Assembly: GCF_039555335.1 (NCBI RefSeq)
Contig: NC_092628.1
Coordinates: 74,650,713-74,714,712 of the forward strand
DNA length: 64,000 bases
DNA from: Amphiura filiformis
Taxonomy: Eukaryota; Echinodermata; Ophiuroidea; Amphilepidida; Amphiuridae
Reading direction: 5' to 3'
This document shows, piece after piece, positions 13,001 through 24,226 of this stretch. The notes under the pieces are model-generated. The model was given only the letters and a program-made list of their open reading frames with translations. It searched no databases and was not told the origin of the DNA. Numbering within the stretch: the first letter of the stretch is position 1; every line of letters begins with the position of its first letter. The position numbers and the translations under genes were made by a program.

Positions 13001-14785
13001 TCATCCAATATCTTCTAAAGCTAGAGCAAGAATCCTTGGTCTCATGATACAAGGACATGCGCTGCAATGCAATCTACTTTTACCCACCAATTTTAATACA
13101 TAGCTAATTATATGTTTATTGACCTTGTACAGTCTTTCACATCAATGTGCTATTTTCTGCGCACATTGCATGTGCCCATTTGAACACTGACAATTTGAAG
13201 ATGCACAGAAAAAAAATTCACACTGGTATCATCCTGCACTTGACCAAAAGCACGATGAAGGCTATATAGTATATTATTCAGGCATTTTTGTTGCTTTTTT
13301 GGCTTGCTGCAGCGATATTTGTTTCTCCTCTGCAAGATTTGGTTCTTTGCTACAATTTTGTGCTTACATGATAAGCTTTGTTTGTCACTTTGATTTTCTC
13401 AATGTTTTTGGGAAATTTATGCTGGTGCAGAAAAAGATGCGGCAAAGTTTTTGCTACATTTGTGGCAGTGGCAAAGCGTGTACCACATTGTAGTTTATTT
13501 TGGCCTTGATTCAATAGGTGCAAAGACCTTTAATCGCTTTTCTATTAATTCTATTCTATACAAACATTTATTAAGCGCTCTACTGAGAACAAGCGCTTTA
13601 TAATGAAAAACACATATTCAAATCAATGCACAGGAAACAAAGAAATGGGAGCATGTGTGGCCGAGTGGATACGGCGCCCGACTCGTAATACATAGGTTGT
13701 GAGTTCGAGCCCGCTCGTGCCAACGTGTTGTGTCCTTGGGCAAGGCACTTTATCCTCATTGCCTTCTGGGTTTGGGTTGGATTAGATGTTTGTATAGTTG
13801 TTTGTTTCAATGTTGCAATATTGGCGCTGATTTAGCTGCTGCCTGCAAATTGCATTATGTCTGTTTAGGTGTGTTTAATGTTCAATTCTAGCAATTTGAC
13901 CTGCGGGTCACCATTAGAGTTTGAAATAAAAACCTTCCTTTTTCTTTTTTTAAAATTGATACAGATAACCAACAAGAAAAGTAGAAAATTAAGCAACAAA
14001 AATCAACATAATCCTTGAAAATCAGTCTGTTTTTATCTAGCCAAATTTAGCATGGCACTTGTCTACACCAGTCCATTTATCTATTTTTTCTTTATAAAGA
14101 TACAGCACATTTCTGTAACATTCATTTTTGTTGAGGAACATTGAGAGTCTTGTATTGAATGAACAATAACTAAAGGAGATTGTCAAATATATTCCAGTAT
14201 AATTAATATGTGTCATTCATTCCACTTACTGCTGAGGACAACTTTGTGACCTTTATACATGTGACATTTAACCTTTTCAGATGGCTGTAGATACACTGCT
14301 CCTCTGCTTCTGTGAAGACACTAGAATCAATGATGGGTCTGCAGAGAAACCTTACTTTATGGACAAGTCTCTCATGGTAGGTACATGGGTCGCAGGTCAA
14401 AGTATAGGGGTCATATATATGTCAAATCTTTAGGGGGTGTAAGATATTAAACTTCAAGGCTGTAGGTCAATAAATCTTCCAGGGTAAGATGCTAACATTT
14501 GGATGTTCAATCATAATTGTTTTGGGGCCCAATCTTATTTTACTAGTATAAATTCCTAAAATTACCCTTCCCTTTCTATTTATTTAATTCCAGGAATTTG
14601 TTAGCAAAAGTTCCAAAAAGATGAACAAGAAGAAAAAGAAATCTGACAAAGAGGATGAAACAGATGCAGACCCAGCTGCAGTTCGTCTTCATGAATCTCC
14701 AGAGAAGTCCAGCCCAACAGGTGATGGACCACGAGATGAAGTAGATGCTCCACTTGACCCAGCCAAGGAAGCTAAAGAGGCTTAA
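1029..14785 (+). CDS. SLC44A1: Choline transporter-like protein 1 (SLC44A1/CTL1 family), 5'-partial
   Basis: This gene encodes a multi-pass membrane transporter for choline and related substrates, at the plasma membrane and, in vertebrates, mitochondria. Coding exons: 1029-1241, 1655-1821, 2213-2302, 3332-3471, 3707-3893, 5072-5240, 5639-5779, 6458-6573, 6878-6915, 7511-7639, then 9020-9118 or 9619-9711, then 14281-14376 and 14594-14785 (TAA). All have GT-AG borders and compatible phases, giving about 591 residues; human CTL1 has 657, so roughly 70-100 N-terminal residues are missing. Diagnostic segments are the loop motif SEYPTADQG, ILATVFTV before VMRKRIAFTVEL, PVWTFLILAVF, WWYHAVGFIW, EFILACHQ, FCNSARKALIILL and NDGSAEKPYFMDKSLM. 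They match CTL1 better than CTL2-5. The tail is Lys-rich then Glu/Asp/Pro-rich, hydrophilic and probably cytosolic. Introns carry several MITEs. Family assignment is secure; substrate is inferred from the family. Confidence 0.93.
1976..2023. repeat. Tandem duplication, two 24-bp units
   Basis: Two exact head-to-tail copies of a unit starting GCAGGGTTTGATG lie in the intron before the exon at 2213. They have no evident function and look like a local replication slip. Confidence 0.85.
2529..2665. repeat. Foldback/MITE-like inverted repeat
   Basis: The arms of about 45 bp share TGCATCTATCGTCTCATA and its complement. They run through a GGCGACATCATTATTT block and enclose a loop of about 45 bp. 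The arms differ at a few positions. The element lies in a transporter intron and has no ORF. Confidence 0.75.
4327..4410. repeat. Small intronic hairpin
   Basis: Arms of about 25 bp, centred on TTTGACCTGTCGTATTGAAG and a diverged complement (CTTCAATATGAAAGGTCAAA), surround a G-rich loop. This may be a remnant of a short inverted-repeat element in the long intron 3894-5071. Apart from the hairpin I see nothing in that intron. Confidence 0.5.
7188..7327. repeat. Tandem duplication of about 64-75 bp
   Basis: Two head-to-tail copies begin CCCTTCCAAATCACTTCAAG, at 7188 and 7252. The second carries a short insertion (around AAAACCG) that the first lacks. They lie in the intron between exons 6878-6915 and 7511-7639. 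The duplication makes a spurious open frame over 7118-7378. Confidence 0.85.
8246..8432. mobile_element. MITE-like inverted-repeat element
   Basis: The imperfect terminal inverted repeats are about 38 bp. The left arm runs TATACCATTTTTCACCCTGA into TGTGGCAGTGACATCA; the right arm has TGACGTCACTGCCACATCAG and ends ATGGTATA. The interior also has weaker paired blocks (GCATCTATG with its partner). There is no ORF. It lies in the intron before the alternative cassettes. Confidence 0.7.
8644..8894. mobile_element. MITE-like inverted-repeat element, family A, copy 2
   Basis: This has the same 30-bp ends as the element at 573-819 and a matching interior when reverse-complemented (GAGTTACTATAACT..., TCTTATGTATTTTATTG...). 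It is therefore inserted in the opposite orientation. It ends 126 bp before the cassette exon at 9020. The flanks have a candidate CATAT duplication. Confidence 0.75.
9020..9118 (+). CDS. SLC44A1: SLC44A1 alternative cassette exon, version a (33 codons)
   Basis: The exon has acceptor TTATCACAG and donor GAG|GTAGGA and is phase 0 at both ends. It starts FQDDPRLIFYAIP and ends ASCFLSVYE, one hydrophobic helix near the C-terminus. It aligns with the same segment of CTL1, in which the family ends this helix CFLSIYE before the conserved VDVLFLCF stretch. It is homologous to the next cassette at 9619 and fits the same junctions, so only one is expected per mRNA. This copy is closer to the family consensus. 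Confidence 0.85.
9619..9711 (+). CDS. SLC44A1: SLC44A1 alternative cassette exon, version b (31 codons)
   Basis: The exon has acceptor ACCTCTAG and donor GAG|GTAGGT and is phase 0 at both ends. It starts LDKDLLFYAVSLFLG and ends ASAFFNVYE. It shares FYA, FAY, AS, F and VYE with version a at aligned positions but differs elsewhere, so it is an old tandem exon duplication, with no stops or broken sites. Including both would insert a second helix and invert the topology of the conserved C-terminus, so exclusive use is the simplest model. Confidence 0.82.
11575..11616. repeat. GC-rich hairpin, possible end of an unidentified mobile element
   Basis: A near-perfect stem of about 18 bp pairs AACTAGCGGG and ACCCGCGC with their complements around a TTCG-type loop, in otherwise AT-rich intron. 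About 1.2 kb downstream (near 12800) is a TTTATATAGATA run. A similar TTATATAGATAGG run ends the repeat at 51045-51630, which starts with a diverged ACTAGGCGGTTACCCG. These could be the two ends of one repeat family. Confidence 0.55.
13650..13950 (+). mobile_element. tRNA-derived SINE
   Basis: A tRNA-like head has an A box (TGGCCGAGTGG, 13658-13668) and a B box (GAGTTCGAGCC, 13701-13711), spaced as in RNA polymerase III promoters. It is followed by a body containing GTGTCCTTGGGCAAGGCACT, a block I recall from several invertebrate SINEs. It ends in an A-rich then T-rich tail near 13925-13950. The anticodon-loop position reads CGT. It is intronic in SLC44A1; end points are approximate. Confidence 0.75.
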
Positions 14786-17700
14786 ATCAACAGTCTATGG
14801 TATGTGTGGGTATCAAAGTCGATGTCAAAATCAGTTTCTAACTCTCCTAATGCTCCTGATCAAAGGTGAAATGATGAAGCTGATGGTGCTCTCAATCTAA
14901 TGCTGGTTTATACTTTCCTGCAGTTTGCTGCTGTACCACTCTGACAACGATTTTGCTTCACTGCCCCAGTCACACCAGAAATGCTAGCAGTGACCATAGC
15001 CAAACCATTATTCATAGCACTCCACTGGTTTGCGCTAAGCGATAGAGGCTCGGCAGATAGCTAGGAGTTGAATTCAAGTCAACTCGGTAGTGGTGCCGCT
15101 CTTGACTTATGATAACAGGAAACAATTTTTGGCGGTGCTGATCTGCAACATTGGCTTTTATTAATCATGCAGTTCTGCTTGCAGAAAAGTACAAGCGGCA
15201 TGATGGAGGGTGACACCGCTCAGCAGCAAGCGGCAGAAAGTATGAAATCAGCATAAGATGAACCATTACATCATAATAAATATAGTTTATATGCACATGA
15301 TGGCCAGTCAGTTGGTTCACTTACATTTGGGTATTGCCCATCCAATAATGAGATCATGTCTTACCAGAGTTATGTAACTCTATTTTGTAAATTAAATCTA
15401 ATACTGGAACTGAAATTTGCAACTCACTTTGCTACGTTGCATCTGTTTGTCTGGGCCGGCTATTCAATTTATCATGTTTACTTTTGCATATGCTCAACCA
15501 ATGTGCTCATGTATTATCAGAGATAGGGACGGCTTTGTGGTTTTAACTTTTAATTTTGTATGTTTGTATTTTAGATGTGATTGTGTTTGCAATTGACGTG
15601 AATCTTCATCTGCATTCTCTGATGGTAATTATGTTACTGTGAAGCTTGGTTACTGGGTGCTATTCTTCATCACCAAATCAGCTGAACACTTCCTGAATCT
15701 GCCTTTTTCCCATTTATACAATTTTAACTATTTCTTGTGTGTGTATAATATATATATATAAAGTGTCAGCAAACAGGTTAGATTTGAGATATGTGAGAGT
15801 AATTTTGACATTCTCCTTGACTGACCTAATGTCAAAAAATTAAATGTTGATGTATATTTATCATCCAGTTATAGAAACAGAAGGTGAATTATGAATAAAA
15901 TACTGGAATAACTTAAGAAGATTAAACTGCAAAGATGCTCCTGACACGTGGCCAGTCTCTGATTACGATCAATACAGGAGCATCTTTGCAGTTGCCAGAT
16001 GAAGTCCAGTATTTTATTCAGAATTCACCTTCTGTCAAAAAATTAATATATATCCTTGGTTTGCCTACCACTGATGTCCAGTAAATTTAATTTACTCAGT
16101 GCCTAACCAGGGTATTACTCATATTATTTTTCCATAATCAGAGCTGGGGTCCTTGTATCTATTAGACTTCTAATATGAAGTGGAGATTAATAGATTAAAA
16201 GGTACATGTACAGGTGTATATTAATTGTGCAACTCTATACTGGTAGTAGTATTATCTTGCCCATTTTATGCTCATACTATTATTATCTTGCCGTAAGGCT
16301 AACAAGAAGTTTGCTTCTTGTAGGCTGTGAACATTTTGCTTTGAGTAGTAGGTTTACCACATTTATTTTGAGATTATTTATTTTTCCCAAGCTTTCCACA
16401 TCTAACCTACTACTCTACATGGATTTGACAAGAAATATTTGTGATTTGAGGGATAATTGTCCATAAATCCTGACTCTGTAAAAATAAAATTTTAAAAAGC
16501 ATTTGCTTTTCAGGCCACCTATAAGAAACAAACTTGTTTTTTAGCCTAATTTTGGTCTTTTTGTAATACAGTGTATTTGTAGCCCAAAAGAAACAATTTC
16601 TAGCTTTTTGATCTCAGCAGGCAGATATACTTCTCACTGTACTCCTAGCACTGGAGTCTACATACTGATAGATGAGAAACTGAAATACTGGTTGTTGAGA
16701 TTAAAACCTTGAAATATTCCGTATTTATTTGCATGCAGAGGCTTATCGTGTACAATGTTGAATGTTTAGTTTTATACTTATTTATTGCAGGTTGTGTATA
16801 GCCCATATTTATTGCATGTTATTATGTGTATCATGTAGCTTATGTGCAAGAATATTTAGTGTAATAAGTGATGTATGTATGGTGCACTTGAACAACGAAG
16901 GTACAACAATTGCCCCTTTTCTATTTTTATTTGTTTATAATACATTTTGGTAGTACCTGTATGTGCTTCAAAGTTTTTGGATTCAGGGATTTAAGAAAGA
17001 AAACCAATATTGAATAAACCAAATTTTATATTAAGCATATGAATACAAAAGAGACCTGAAAAATATTGTAGTTTGAAATTCCAAGAAAAATCCCTTAATA
17101 AATATGTCAAAATGGTATTTGTGTACTTAAAATATTGCAGGCAGCCTAACTAGTAAGTGCCAAAAGATAAGCAGCAAGCTTGTATATATTTAAAAGCTAC
17201 ATAGTTCAAGAAATAATGTCTATTTTGTTGTGGGTTGTTATTGCTGATACTAGCTGCTTTAATATGTTTGTGAAATGATTTCCATTCCAATCAAGAGAAA
17301 CCAGAATGAGTGACAGTGAGATGTAGTGCTTGTGCAAAAGAAAAGGCTGAGGGGATGTAGTATTAATAGTGTCTGGTTTCCAGTAGTTTTACTGTTAATT
17401 AAGGTTATACAGTAGCAAGGTGTTTAGGTCACAAACAAATATCAGTAACTCAAACCAAATTTTGATGTTGGTTTAAGTATTCATGATAAAGGTATTATTT
17501 TGCTGATTGTATTTTCGTAAGTATTCCCTAAGTCTAATTTGAAAGAATAAATTATGGTATTTTATAGTACTTTCCGGGTGACCTACGGAGAAGGGTGTAC
17601 AAGTTTTATCTGGGTAAGAAGGATGTAAAGTTTTTATCTGTGCGAGAAGAATATACACATTTTTATCTTTCATCACCTTGGCCGATGCACATAAATGTTG

Positions 17701-18615
17701 GGGAGCATTTTTGTTCACCCTAATAAACCAGAGTATTATTTAACCTCGCCATCATAATTTGTATTAAGTACCAAAATGTGTACATCCTAATCTTCTAGGA
17801 AACTACTAATATCTTATTCTGATGCAACCTACTCCATGTATGAAAGCGATGAACAATTATTGATGTACACATTTAATTGAATGATTCATTGTTCATAGTT
17901 ATCATAGGTGTCATCCAAGGATCTGGTGCATGTTTTTCTTTCACCAACACTTATGGTAAAATAAAAAACATGCACAATTTCAAGTACAAACATATGAAAG
18001 TGTACTACTGTGTATCTGTGTGAATGCAAGAAATATGCTTTAATTTTACTAATCTTTTTATCAAATTAAAAAGGATATACTATTTTCATCATTGTATTGA
18101 AATCAGGTTATTAAATTGTATATATTGTGCTGTATTTGTGGAAAGTTGTAAACTATTTTAGCATACCATTGTATTATTGTGCTATTGTATTTGTTCAATG
18201 TTAGTGAAAAATGTTTTTAACAGTAAAAATGAAAACTTTGCCACAAATAAGTTGCCCAAATTGACTAAAGTAGTTGGGCACTAAAGTAAGTCATTTCATG
18301 GGAAAGCTTAAAATTCTAAAAAATACATGAATACTGAATATTTTCCTTGCAATAATGTTGCAGTTTCAGACAAATACCAGTCATTACAGTGTGATCTCAA
18401 ATTGTATTCCATAGGGTGGGGTGATATTTACAAGAAAATCCTGAAAAGTAGTTAAAATCTTGAAAACGACCTTTTACGTATACTTTTTACAATAAAAAAT
18501 ATACCTCTGTAAAACGTTAGATAAGCTGTACATTAATTTGCATTGATTACTAATGTAGTGGACTTTGTTACTGAATTGCCAATTATATATTGGTGAAATT
18601 ACATTTTATAATATA
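14786..18615 (+). other. SLC44A1 3' UTR and downstream sequence
   Basis: No further coding exon is visible. AATAAA hexamers at 15894-15899 (inside an inverted repeat), 16483-16488 and 17013-17018 are candidate polyadenylation signals; the sequence alone does not choose between them. The block TTGAATTCAAGTCAACTC near 15066 recurs near 62500, which suggests a dispersed repeat in this 3' region. From 17019 to 18615 I see only AT-rich unique sequence. Confidence 0.5.
15878..16034. mobile_element. MITE-like inverted-repeat element
   Basis: Outer arms of about 30 bp (CAGAAGGTGAATTATGAATA on the left, its near-complement ending CACCTTCTG on the right) enclose a second perfect pair, CTGCAAAGATGCTCCTG and its complement. 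It lies in the likely 3' UTR of SLC44A1 and would fold if transcribed. The ATGAAGTCCAGTATTTTATTC block resembles the ends of the longer hairpin at 25163-25510. Confidence 0.75.
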
Positions 18616-18934
18616 GTAAAGTCGAACCTCTCTTATCCGGACCTCTTTTATATGGATCTCTCTGTTATCCGGCTGTGAAATTTTCAGAGGAAAACATGTT
18701 TTTGATGATTTAACACCTTAATTGAATGCTTAGAATGACATCTATATTGCACAAAGCACTCTAAAGCCATCTTTTAGTGCTATTATCCCATATTAGCACA
18801 ATCTTTTGTTGTCACAATTTCAGTCCTTGGAACTTTCAATACAGAATTACATGTAATTCACTTATCCTGATTTTTCACTTATATCCGGACAATGCTTGGT
18901 CCCATCATGGCCGGATAAAAGAGGTTGGACTGTA
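18616..18934. mobile_element. pogo/Tigger-like MITE
   Basis: The terminal inverted repeats are AGTCGAACCTCTCTTATCCG on the left and the complement of ACAGTCCAACCTCTTTTATC on the right. Both are bordered by TA. Ends of the form CAGT...CCTC with a TA target are typical of the pogo/Tigger group. The interior of about 270 bp has a further TATCCGG repeat but no transposase frame. Confidence 0.6.
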
Positions 18935-19165
18935 TCTAAATTGCTTTTGTCTGTGTGAGGGCGTAAAACCTCAAGCATTTTACATTAATGCCTAATTAGT
19001 GTGCAAAAAAAGAGGGTATTTGAAATATGCATTGAGAGATGATGACTAATTCAGTCTACTAATCAGGGCAAATTTTGCACATTAAACATGCTAAAAAAGT
19101 AAACTATGTCAAAAAGAATTGTGGCAGTCATGACATAAGCTTGTCAACGGTAGATGCAGTGTGTA

Positions 19166-19345
19166 TGTAGTCTATCTTGAGTCACCGGTACTAGCCTTGA
19201 AGTTCAGTGTGTGCTGTGTTGGCTATGCGGCAAGTTGATCTCACACATGAAAGTATGTACACGCACCAAGTAATGCTAAGCTAACGCAGAACACGCTGAA
19301 CTTCAAAGCTAGTGCCGGCGACTCGAGGTAGATATATGGACTATA
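19166..19345. mobile_element. MITE-like inverted-repeat element
   Basis: The arms of about 60 bp are imperfect. The left runs TAGTCTATCTTGAGTCACCG then TACTAGCCTTGAAGTTCAG; the right carries CTGAACTTCAAAGCTAGTG and ends near GGACTATA. The loop is about 50 bp and has no ORF. Confidence 0.7.
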
Positions 19346-19892
19346 GGTATATTGCATAGCTTACATTTGATGCCATTATTGGAGGCATTATTGGAGTCAG
19401 TTCATCGGACCATATCTGTTGTCAGGGTTTTCAAGTCTCAACTACTTCAATGTTTTATACTGTTTTGATACCATCTATTTGACAATATTCCAATATATTT
19501 ATATACTCATTACCAGCTCATTTTTTATATTCCACTACTCATTTTTATTGACAGTTTTTGTTATTATTTTTTTACATTGTATGATTTATACTTGTACTTC
19601 TGCATTTCAATCAACAATTGTTCAGTGCATTTTCCTGCTTTTATGACTTCCAGAAAGGTTATGCCACCAATTTCATATCAATTTAAATTATTTTTTATTT
19701 CGATCCAAAGATTATATTCTTTGCACTTTTATTGAACATGGGAGCAACACATTAATTTATTAACCCTAACACCCATAAATACCACAAAATACTACAATGA
19801 AAACCACTGCGCATGCGTGAATCCCAGGGTCTGCGATGATGCAATCACCCCAAGTGCTATATCATGCTCACAGAATTGCTGCCCGGGGCAGC

Positions 19893-19969
19893 GTCACCCG
19901 GGTAACTACCAATCGGTGATTATGTGCTTGGCATGCAGGGGGTCGCAGGTTCGAATCTCAGGGGTGCCA
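19893..19969 (+). other. tRNA-like sequence, probably SINE head or pseudogene
   Basis: The B box GGTTCGAATCT (19948-19958) and an A-box-like TAACTACCAATCGGT are about 77 bp apart end to end. The outer 7-mers GTCACCC and GGGTGCC pair at six of seven positions. The T stem pairs poorly and the anticodon loop is uncertain (possibly GGC, unusual for a eukaryotic alanine tRNA). A working tRNA is unlikely. Confidence 0.35.
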
Positions 19970-20372
19970 AGTGACTTCTTTGTTCATCTCTCTTTTCGTT
20001 TCTTCTGTAATTTCTGATAGCAAAAAGCAGGGTTGGGTGTTTGGGTTAATATTGTGGCAGATGCAGATATAATTTAACCTAAAATCTTGAATGTGCTGTA
20101 ACCTTGGTCATATCCATTTGAAACTTGCCCTTCCTCCTGCTTAAGATATACCCTGCTTTGACGATTGTTGCAGCAGAGGAATTCCAAGATCTTTGACATC
20201 CTTTCCATGGATGGATGAAAATTGCTGGATCTGGAAATTTAAGAACTCCAAAAAAGATTCCCTGGGACATGGGGTGGATTTCAAATGGAATAAAATGATA
20301 GAAATTGACATCCATATTTCCTCTACAGTCTATATTTACTTCATTCCCTTTCCTTTGTTTCAAGTAATAGGA

Positions 20373-20438
20373 CTGCCATTGAAAAATACAGTATTCACAA
20401 GTAAACAACATAGTAAATACTGTGTTTTTCCATGGCAG
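20373..20438. repeat. Short inverted repeat
   Basis: Arms of about 26 bp are related to CTGCCATTGAAAAATACAG and its complement and enclose about 14 bp. Because the arms mirror each other, both strands stay open here (20193-20459 + and 20079-20495 -). I do not take either as a gene. Confidence 0.6.
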
Positions 20439-21586
20439 GAATATCTTCATATCAAATAGACCACTCTTACTGACACATAGGAGACATATATACATGTATT
20501 GTGATGGTGTGCTAAAAAGTTCCCAGTAGATCTATCTCAGTGTATGATTTGAAGATTCTATACTTGTAGCTTCCAAAATGCTCAATAAGAATGGTCTGTA
20601 TTTACTGGTCTGTGCAATTATTTAGATACTGGAAAGTGCATTAAAACATGCTATATATTTTTGTTATTTCGACTTTTGTAATTTAATTACAAGTAATTTT
20701 CTGATACAATTTGTTATTTATGGAGCTAAGAACATAATAAGGACACCACGAGGCTAGCCCTAAACTCAACCTACTTGTTACCTACTTGTCTCAATTCCCA
20801 AATATCTGACCCCTGACCCTTATCTAGACCCTGAACTTTGACCCTAGTTCTAAAAGCCTTGTGATGACATTCCTTATTTTTGTCTTGTCCATATTTTGCC
20901 TTACACTTCAAAGTCAATGTAATATCTGTGTCCAATAGCAATGAGAACACCAGAATTTTGTTGATTGTGATTAGAACAGAATTAACAGAGCCTGTGATTC
21001 TGTTCTTATCCTTCATTGATGTGCATTGACTTTGAATACATATTGATATTTTCTTATCAAAACGTTTCATGACTGTTTTCTAACTTTGTATGTATCGAAA
21101 GAATCTGTTAAAATCATTATTTTAATATATTCCAATTAACTGCATTTATTATTGGCGTGCATGATTATTCAATAAAATGTTGGACGTTTTTATTTCAATA
21201 CAAATACCTTAAAATTACATTGATGTTTTATTTCTGGTAGTTATGTATTCTGATATCATTGGAAGAGAATTGGTTAACCTTAAAGGCCTCAAGGATGCAG
21301 ACAAGATATAGTTGAATAAGTCATTGGACACAAATATCAATTTTCAAGTTTTTATTTAATATTCTTGGTGCTGATAATTCCATTACAATTGGACTTGCCA
21401 TTTATGATGGATGTTTCATGCTGCAGAAAATAAAATATTTAAATTGTAAGATTTGGTAAGTCGGTCGTGCACTACCAAAGTCGCATATTTTCAGTTTGTC
21501 ACGATTTGAACTGCAACTTAATCAGTCGTCACTACGGAGCATAACACAGCATGCACAGTGTAGATGGCTGGTGGAATACATGTAGT

Positions 21587-21899
21587 CTAGTTTTCACTAT
21601 CATATGTATCAAATTCATTTTGAGCCAAACTAATAAGGTAAATGACTATTTCATTGCAGCACCTAGATCATGAATGTGTATTAGTTAATCTGATTGGCTG
21701 ATAAAATCTCATGTGATGTATTCAAAATTCTCACATTTTGTCACAAATACACCACTTTAGGCCTTTTACAGGGTATTTTTGTTCATTACAATTGTGTAGA
21801 AATCTGATTCACTAATACACTAATGGTGCAATGAAATAGTCATGTACCTATATTAGTTTGGCTCAAAATAAATTTGATACATATGATAGTGAAAACTAG
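21587..21899. mobile_element. MITE-like element with 70-bp inverted repeats
   Basis: The ends CTAGTTTTCACTATCATATG and the complement begin near-identical arms that run through TTTGAGCCAAACTAATA to ATGACTATTTCATTGCA. The interior is about 165 bp and AT-rich, with no ORF. It lies in the intergenic region between the convergent SLC44A1 and DOHH genes. Confidence 0.8.
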
Positions 21900-22062
21900 C
21901 ATTGGCCAAAAAAAGATATTTTTCAGAAATCTTACAATATTGCTTTTTTACATGGAAGATTGGCAGTTTCAACCAAATCTTAATTTTACCAACAAATCTC
22001 TTGCTGTTGCATATTAGAATGCAGTTTGGATACCCTAAGGGATATGCTAACATTTGAGCCAA

Positions 22063-23600
22063 ATCAGCATTAAAATTTGCAATGTATTTTGCAATTTTGG
22101 TACACCTTGAACTCTGACCTATCAGGAAAATTCTTTTTTTGTGTGCACAGTGTATTGTTTAAAATAATATGTATTACTAGAATAACAAAAAATGAAACAA
22201 ACATGGTTATCTCAATTAAATTATTTAAAATATTTTAATAATAAGTAACATTATTACAATAATACTGAATGAATAATAAAGTAATTTCCCCAATAGGTAA
22301 GAGTTCAATGTGTACCAAAGATGCCAAAACCTTCCGACAATACTTTACAAATTTGTAATACCGATCGATGTCTCTCATGCATTAGCTTGCCAACCATCCA
22401 AACTGGTATCTAGGATCAGCAATACCTTTGACAGATGCTCAAATGTGATAACCACTTGGAAAGTTTTATTGTAGTTCAGTGCTTAGGACTTAACTACATT
22501 AGTACATATACACTACGGTACTCAAAACAATTAAAGGCCCAGAATTTGTTTCTGTTCTCGTGATGCTGACCGAGTTTTTTAGTGTCATGGGACTTCAGTA
22601 AATGACACTCATCTGGTTTTCAATGTTAATGCTGTTTTTGAAAAATGCTAATACAAGTCTGATCCTTTAATTTTTTGAGTAGTGTATTTGAACTCATTGA
22701 ACCCCAATATTAGTCCATTTGGGTTCCCCCAGAGAGTGATGTTAATACTGCTGGAGTTACTTTGCATTAAGTATACGCTAAGTCAACATGCACAACTTAA
22801 TACTAGCACACTGGAGCACGCACTGATGTCACTCTATGGAGGAAGCCAAATGAACTACAGCAAGTTGCTGAAGCCCCCCTCACCAAGTGCCTAAATTCTA
22901 GTCTCCAACAAAAGAAAAATGTGTCACTTTCTTTTAATTTTACTGAATTTATGACCTCGAATTTTGAAGCTCAGATTTTGAAGCACTCATACACATATTA
23001 TGTAAATGTTTCTTCTGTGCTCTCTTGTACAATGTACCTCCTCATAGCAGCTTAATTTTCTCCCATAATCAAGCACACAAGTGGGAGTTAATTTTGCCTG
23101 TTAACTTGTAACTATATGAGGGGTTTGGATCATGTGCAAGCCACAAATTAATCACTTAATTACACCTTAATTGTGATGGATGGTCACGTATGTACCCTGC
23201 TGTTGATAAATACTTGGTGGCGTAGTGTCATAGGGGCACAGGGAGGCATGTGCCCCCCAATCGAGGTGCACATTTAGGAAAATTGCCGAAAAACGTCTTG
23301 TGCCCCCCCCCCCCCAGGGTGACTCATGCTACGTCACTGTAAATATTACTTTATATCCCTAGTAGTGCATTACATGTATGGATTTGTTGACATGTCACAT
23401 GCCCATTCAGTTTCCTCTGAGCACACTGTTGTAAATAATAATAGCAAAGTTTTGCAAAGTCACTGTTGATATAACCTGCAACATCGTCAATACAATGAAT
23501 GCTCTAATAAGTCTTGTTAACATTCTGTTTCTTAGCAATAGAACATCAGTGTGTTTTTCTTGACAGAATGACTTCAGCTCTTACTAAATTGAATACCTGA
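22063..23600. other. Intergenic sequence without a recognised gene
   Basis: I see no exon or RNA gene. The stretch 23215-23340, with paired CGTAGTG.../...CTACGTCACT-type ends and a poly-C run, may be a small repeat remnant. The open frame at 22682-22894 has no recognisable features. Confidence 0.45.
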
Positions 23601-24162
23601 GTGGAAGAAGGGCCCAACTCCATCAAAACTGTTTTTGAGATATTAAGAAAAAACTTAATATTTGGAAAAGTTTTATAGGCAGAATGTTTTCATCTTCAGG
23701 GGACCTTTAATACATGAACATACAATATTACATACATTCAAAATAATATATGTTTCCGTGGCAACGATACAGGTCTTAATAGGAGCTGGAGTTGGGCCCT
23801 TCTTCCACTAATATACTGCAAGTGCCAATTCCGTAAGCAGATGAGTTATAAATAGTACAGAAATTCGATAATTATCCATTAATTGCACAAGTAGAAGCAT
23901 GTAATATGTTAGCATTGTAGTGAAAAGCAGATATCATGGATGAACAAAATTCCTCTTTAACCAAATATTTGTGGAAGAAGGGCCCAACTCCATGGAGTTG
24001 GGCCCTTCTTCCATGAAAACTCATGATTAAGCGTGCTTGGAAGACTATTTGGAGGGTGGATTTGGACTCATCTTTCACACACAAGGAAGCACAATCTGCT
24101 GGCAATAAAATGCTGGGTCTAACTCATTTTCGTAAAAAATTGGAGTTGGGCCCTTCTTCCAC
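23601..24162. mobile_element. Two adjacent MITEs sharing a 21-bp terminal repeat
   Basis: The block GTGGAAGAAGGGCCCAACTC occurs five times: direct at 23601 and 23971, inverted at 23788-23808, 23993-24013 and 24142-24162. The first direct/inverted pair bounds a 208-bp element. The second element (23971-24162) has an extra inverted end fused to its left end, giving a perfect 42-bp palindrome at 23972-24013. The last copy ends 64 bp from the DOHH stop codon, so it probably lies in the DOHH 3' UTR. Confidence 0.75.
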
Positions 24163-24226
24163 TCATGTATTCAATTGGAAGTCTATATTTGTATTGGCAA
24201 ATCCTGCCTAATATTATCAGCCAATT

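Larger units (their letters stand above)
9712..14280 (+). other. Long SLC44A1 intron after the alternative cassettes
   Basis: I found no third cassette copy and no other convincing exon here. The intron holds the GC-rich hairpin at 11575-11616, a possible associated element running to about 12810, and the tRNA-derived SINE near 13650. Open frames at 9796-10152, 12218-12577 and elsewhere show no recognisable protein. Confidence 0.6.

Noticed and set aside
19893-19969. Functional tRNA gene
   Set aside because: The T stem pairs poorly and the anticodon assignment is uncertain despite good A/B boxes and outer pairing.
20079-20495. 138-residue minus-strand ORF overlapping an 88-residue plus-strand ORF
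   Set aside because: Both cross an inverted repeat, lack recognisable domains and have no splice or conservation support.
24023-24211. Small ORF overlapping the MITE cluster by DOHH
   Set aside because: It runs through the terminal repeat of the mobile element and has no independent support.
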